DNA of 5,000 nucleotides, taken from an uncultured Caldilinea sp. (GTDB lineage: Bacteria > Chloroflexota > Anaerolineae > Caldilineales > Caldilineaceae). The stretch covers positions 1-5,000 of the forward strand of contig NZ_CAKZMJ010000024.1 in assembly GCF_937128415.1 (NCBI RefSeq). The letters run 5' to 3'. Shown in pieces: positions 1 through 5,000 of the stretch (its first letter is position 1; every line of letters starts with the position of its first letter). The notes below the pieces were generated by a model. The model was not told the DNA's origin. It ran no database searches and worked only from the letters and a program-made list of their open reading frames with translations. The position numbers and the translations under genes are program-made.

Positions 1-281
<281 letters not shown>

Positions 282-408
282 GGTGTCTCTCCCCTTCTGT
301 TTGAATTGCAAAAGATCAAAATCAATAATCTTGGGATCCGATGGGCAATATGACGTAGAACAAATCCGTCGCCAGCGCGAGACTTTTAGTGTAGGCTCTT
401 GGCGCTGT

Positions 409-453
<45 letters not shown>

Positions 454-709
454 TACCGTAAAGTAATCGAATTTCAAACCCAAGAATTCGTCAAGTTGGC
501 GCCTTCACTGCGAGTTAGGGCGATCTTGGAGCGCGTTAAATCATGGGCGCGCGAAAACCACGAGCGAGGCGCCATCAAATCATCAACCGGAATGGAGCGA
601 AGCGTTGGAGGCGTCTACTGGCTGCCCGCCGGGTGCGTGGGAAAATTCAGGCAAAAGCCGGCGACTGGCTGATTCCCAGGAAACTGCGGGATATTTTTCT
701 TGCGAATTC

Positions 710-738
710 CTCGCTTCGACCGTCGAAGGCGCTGCGAG
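710..738. repeat. Small hairpin-forming dyad
   Basis: CTTCGAC at 714-720 and GTCGAAG at 722-728 are perfect complements around one base. An alternative, longer fold pairs CTCGC at 710-714 with GCGAG at 734-738 and keeps the inner TTCGAC/GTCGAA stem with an unpaired stretch. No T-run follows on either strand, so it is not called a terminator. It lies about 20 bp before the larger palindromic element and may belong to the same repeat family. Confidence 0.4.
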
Positions 739-759
739 CGTCCGGGCAAGATGGTGAGA

Positions 760-848
760 ACCACCAAGACGCCAAGACACCAAGGACACTCACAAGCGAA
801 AAAGACGCAAAATCTTCGCGTTTCTTGGCGGCTTCGCGTCTTTGTGGT
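760..848. repeat. Dispersed palindromic intergenic repeat (ACCACnAAGACGC type)
   Basis: The left arm 760-784 and the right arm 824-848 are inverted copies matching at 21 of 25 positions (mismatches at arm positions 6, 14, 18 and 20). They enclose about 39 bp that carries a further AAAGACGCAAA / TTCGCGTTT motif. The ACCACNAAGACGC...GCGTCTTTGTGGT layout matches a kind of short, non-coding palindromic repeat known to be scattered between genes in many environmental bacteria. Mobility by an outside transposase is possible but not shown; no transposase is present here. It could also act as a mRNA 3'-end structure for the radical SAM gene, whose stop is about 165 bp away. Confidence 0.6.
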
Positions 849-1013
849 GATATTCTGCTCGCCTGGCCGCCCAGCGGAAGGGAAGCGAGGGGCAGGGGAC
901 AAAAGCGAGCGATTGGAGACGCCCGGTTTGCACAAAAGGAGCGAGCAATCTTCTGCGCAACGTGAGCTTCTACATTTGTGGAATCCAGCTCTAAACTCCC
1001 AGAAAGATAGGCG

Positions 1014-2930
<1,917 letters not shown>

Positions 2931-2941
2931 CCCGATTCTTT

Positions 2942-2964
2942 TACATTGTCGATCGGACAGTATA
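2942..2964. promoter_or_regulatory. Candidate operator: dyad TAnAnTGTC-N5-GACAnTnTA
   Basis: Two 9-bp half-sites (2942-2950 and 2956-2964) are inverted copies matching at 7 of 9 positions around a 5-bp centre, GATCG. The right half coincides with the -10 hexamer of the radical SAM promoter, and the whole site spans from -10 past the predicted transcription start. This is where a dimeric repressor would block initiation. The regulator is unknown and none is encoded in the window. Confidence 0.35.
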
Positions 2965-2966
2965 AC
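2959..2966 (-). promoter_or_regulatory. Extended -10 promoter of the radical SAM gene
   Basis: On the minus strand, TATACT (2964-2959) is preceded by TG plus one base, an extended -10 element, and matches the consensus at 5/6. No good -35 hexamer is found 16-18 bp upstream, which extended -10 promoters tolerate. Transcription would start near 2952, which supports a start codon at 2930 or 2879 rather than the upstream in-frame codons at 3146 or 2984. Confidence 0.4.
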
Positions 2967-2982
2967 ACAAAGGAGAGAGCGC

Positions 2983-3051
2983 ATGTGTAAGAGCGCGTGC
3001 GAAAAGAAAGTTCGGCGGCGATATGTTCTATTGGCGTTGGACAGCGTATAA
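2983..3051 (+). CDS. Possible 22-codon mini-ORF with strong ribosome site
   Basis: AAAGGAG ends 7 nt before an ATG at 2983. The frame encodes MCKSACEKKVRRRYVLLALDSV and stops with TAA at 3049-3051, inside the next TATAAT. The peptide is very basic in the middle with two cysteines near the start. Against it: no promoter with a usable start site lies just upstream on this strand (TATAAC at 2961 would start transcription within the ribosome site), and no coding signal exists in so short a frame. It may be chance, a leader peptide, or the old beginning of the broken gene downstream. Confidence 0.18.
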   Translation: MCKSACEKKVRRRYVLLALDSV

Positions 3052-3059
3052 TGCGTCCA
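3038..3059 (+). promoter_or_regulatory. Candidate promoter upstream of the broken small gene
   Basis: A perfect -10 hexamer, TATAAT, lies at 3047-3052 and would start transcription near 3059, about 50 nt before the ATG at 3111. The -35 position (3024-3029, TGTTCT) is poor and there is no TGn extension. TGGAC (3038-3042) and GTCCA (3055-3059) form a 5-bp dyad around the -10, which may be chance or an activator/repressor site. It points away from the radical SAM promoter. Confidence 0.3.
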
Positions 3060-3110
3060 GACTTTTTTCTCCAGTCCATCGACTTCGGGTGCGAACAGCA
3101 GCGAGGAGTT

Positions 3111-3427
3111 ATGCAATCCGATCGCAACCTGCGCGCCCTGGCGCACAAAATCGGCTTCGACCCCGATGATCGATCACCACCTACACTGTGGTGAAAGATG
3201 CGCTCGAAGATCGCTCGGCGTTGAAGGCCGTCTAAACGTGACTCGATGGAGCGTCCTATTTTGTCGTTGCCGCCGATGTCCAGGGTGAAGCCGTGCTTGT
3301 GACCCTCGAAGGATCTGGCGTATTGCCTCCGCTGCGCAATCTGGCCGCCAATCTGGCGTCCGACTTGAAACGCCCGATTGTAGTCAACGCGCAGGTGTTG
3401 CCGATAGATGCAAACAGAATCTTCTGA
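3111..3427 (+). pseudogene. Broken small gene of unknown function (about 105 codons when joined)
   Basis: Natural-looking protein sequence is spread over two frames. From the ATG at 3111 (GAGGAG just upstream), one frame reads MQSDRNLRALAHKIGFDPDD and then runs into a TGA at 3192. From about 3170 the next frame reads SITTYTVVKDALEDRSALKAV, is cut by TAA at 3233 and TGA at 3239, and then continues cleanly as LDGASYFVVAADVQGEAVLV through GSGVLPPLRNLAANLASDLK to ...IDANRIF and TGA at 3425. At 3231-3242 the first frame would read through (SKRD), so two compensating small indels could explain the stops. The joined product would be a small soluble alpha/beta-like protein; I do not recognise it. An alternative start for the first part is ATG 3051. 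A perfect hairpin lies at the first frame break. Sequencing or assembly error is the main alternative to real decay. Confidence 0.45.
3174..3194. repeat. Perfect 7-bp inverted repeat at the frame break
   Basis: TCACCAC (3174-3180) and GTGGTGA (3188-3194) are exact complements around a 7-nt loop. A 10-bp palindrome, TGATCGATCA (3167-3176), overlaps its left end. The pair sits where the reading frame of the broken gene changes, so it may mark a small templated insertion or deletion. No T-run follows, so it is not a terminator. Confidence 0.5.
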
Positions 3428-4153
3428 AGGTCCCTTTGGCGCAAGAATAAGAGAAACGCCTCATCACAAAGTCTCTGCTCTAAATTGTAGAAAGGCGGAA
3501 TCGCATGTTGCGCAGTCTTGTTCACACCATCACGCTATTCCTTGCAGTGATCGGCCTGCTCCTTTGTCTCGCTGCGCTGATCGGCGTGTGGGCGGTGCGC
3601 AAACCGGCCACCGACGCAACCGTGGCCGTGCTCCAAACGTTCGCGCAAGAGGCGGCCTATGCCGGCGCAGCAGGGGGTGCGCTTTCTGAGCAAATTACGA
3701 GAGCCGACGCCGTGATGGAAACTGTGCGCGAGCGCCTGGGGAAAACGGTGAACGGAGGAGCGCCAGAGATTCAGGAAATGATCCGGTCCCGCGTGGCGCC
3801 TTCGATTGCCTCGGCCCGCTCCACGCTCATCAATGTGCGCACGAGCCTGGTCGCCCTCAACGCCTCTCTCGAGCAGCTCAACCGACTGCCGGGCGTTGAG
3901 GCGCCGACCTTTACAGCCGAGTTGCAGGAGTTTGACCGGCATCTCGCCGAGTTCGATGCACTTGTGACGGAGCTGCAAATCTTGACGGCGGAGTCGACGC
4001 TCGACGTTTCTCAAATCGAAGCGAGCATAGAGAGAGCCTCTCGCACACTGATGGGCCTGAGGGCGAGGGTGGACGCCTGGAGCGCCCAGATCGAGCAGGT
4101 GCGCGCCTGGAGCGAGGAGAGCGCCCGGACCGCCCCGTTTGCCATCGACCTGG

Positions 4154-5000
<847 letters not shown>

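Noticed and set aside
880..1013. Intrinsic terminator after the radical SAM gene
   Set aside because: No GC-rich stem followed by a T-run was found on the minus strand here; the nearest structure is the palindromic element at 760-848, which has no T-run.
2931..3146. N-terminal extension of the radical SAM protein to the first in-frame start
   Set aside because: It would place the start upstream of the extended -10 promoter and the divergent promoter, it adds residues unlike the family, and it has no ribosome site.
3256..3525. 89-codon minus-strand frame
   Set aside because: It lies opposite the more natural plus-strand sequence of the broken gene and crosses the start of the next gene. Its translation shows no domain features.
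3535..4014. 159-codon minus-strand frame inside the TM/coiled-coil gene
   Set aside because: It is a complement shadow with His/Arg-rich composition; the plus-strand gene has membrane helices and a ribosome site.

Overview
The window looks like GC-rich bacterial chromosome. The gene types (a cobalamin-binding-type radical SAM protein resembling the TIGR03960 family, a FemAB/FemX aminoacyltransferase, membrane-anchored coiled coil) and the protein style fit a member of the Chloroflexota, perhaps Anaerolineae/Caldilineae. That placement is inference from sequence style, not a demonstrated match. Nothing shows phage, plasmid or transposon content.

Layout, left to right. (1) 1-281, minus strand: the 5' part of a secreted repeat protein, with a signal peptide followed by six tandem decapeptides of the type WANGGNKGGI/WANGGDRGGI. 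It runs off the left edge. A good sigma-70-type promoter lies at 425-453, giving a leader of about 135 nt. (2) 282-1013: no convincing gene. The stretch holds the AT-rich promoter/leader, a small hairpin at 710-738 and an 89-bp imperfect palindromic repeat at 760-848 of a dispersed 'CACCAAGACGC' type. (3) 1014 to about 2930, minus strand: a complete radical SAM protein with an N-terminal B12-binding-like region, a CxxxCxxC motif and an extra C-terminal four-cysteine cluster. An extended -10 promoter overlapped by a TGTC-N5-GACA dyad sits just upstream. (4) 2983-3504: a divergent region with a perfect TATAAT, a 22-codon mini-ORF with a strong ribosome site, and what reads as a broken small gene (3111-3427) with one frameshift and two in-frame stops. 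(5) 3505-4227, plus strand: an unrecognised TM / coiled-coil / TM protein. (6) 4154-5000, minus strand: a FemAB-type peptidoglycan-bridge transferase that enters from the right edge and overlaps gene 5 tail to tail by 74 bp.

How the parts relate: three products (repeat protein, TM-coiled-coil protein, FemAB enzyme) belong to the cell envelope, but they are not one operon. The repeat protein has its own promoter, and the FemAB and TM genes converge. The radical SAM gene appears to be a single transcription unit in this window. The items most worth a second look are the Trp-Gly decapeptide repeat protein, the C-terminal cysteine cluster of the radical SAM enzyme, the candidate operator at 2942-2964 and the decayed gene at 3111-3427.
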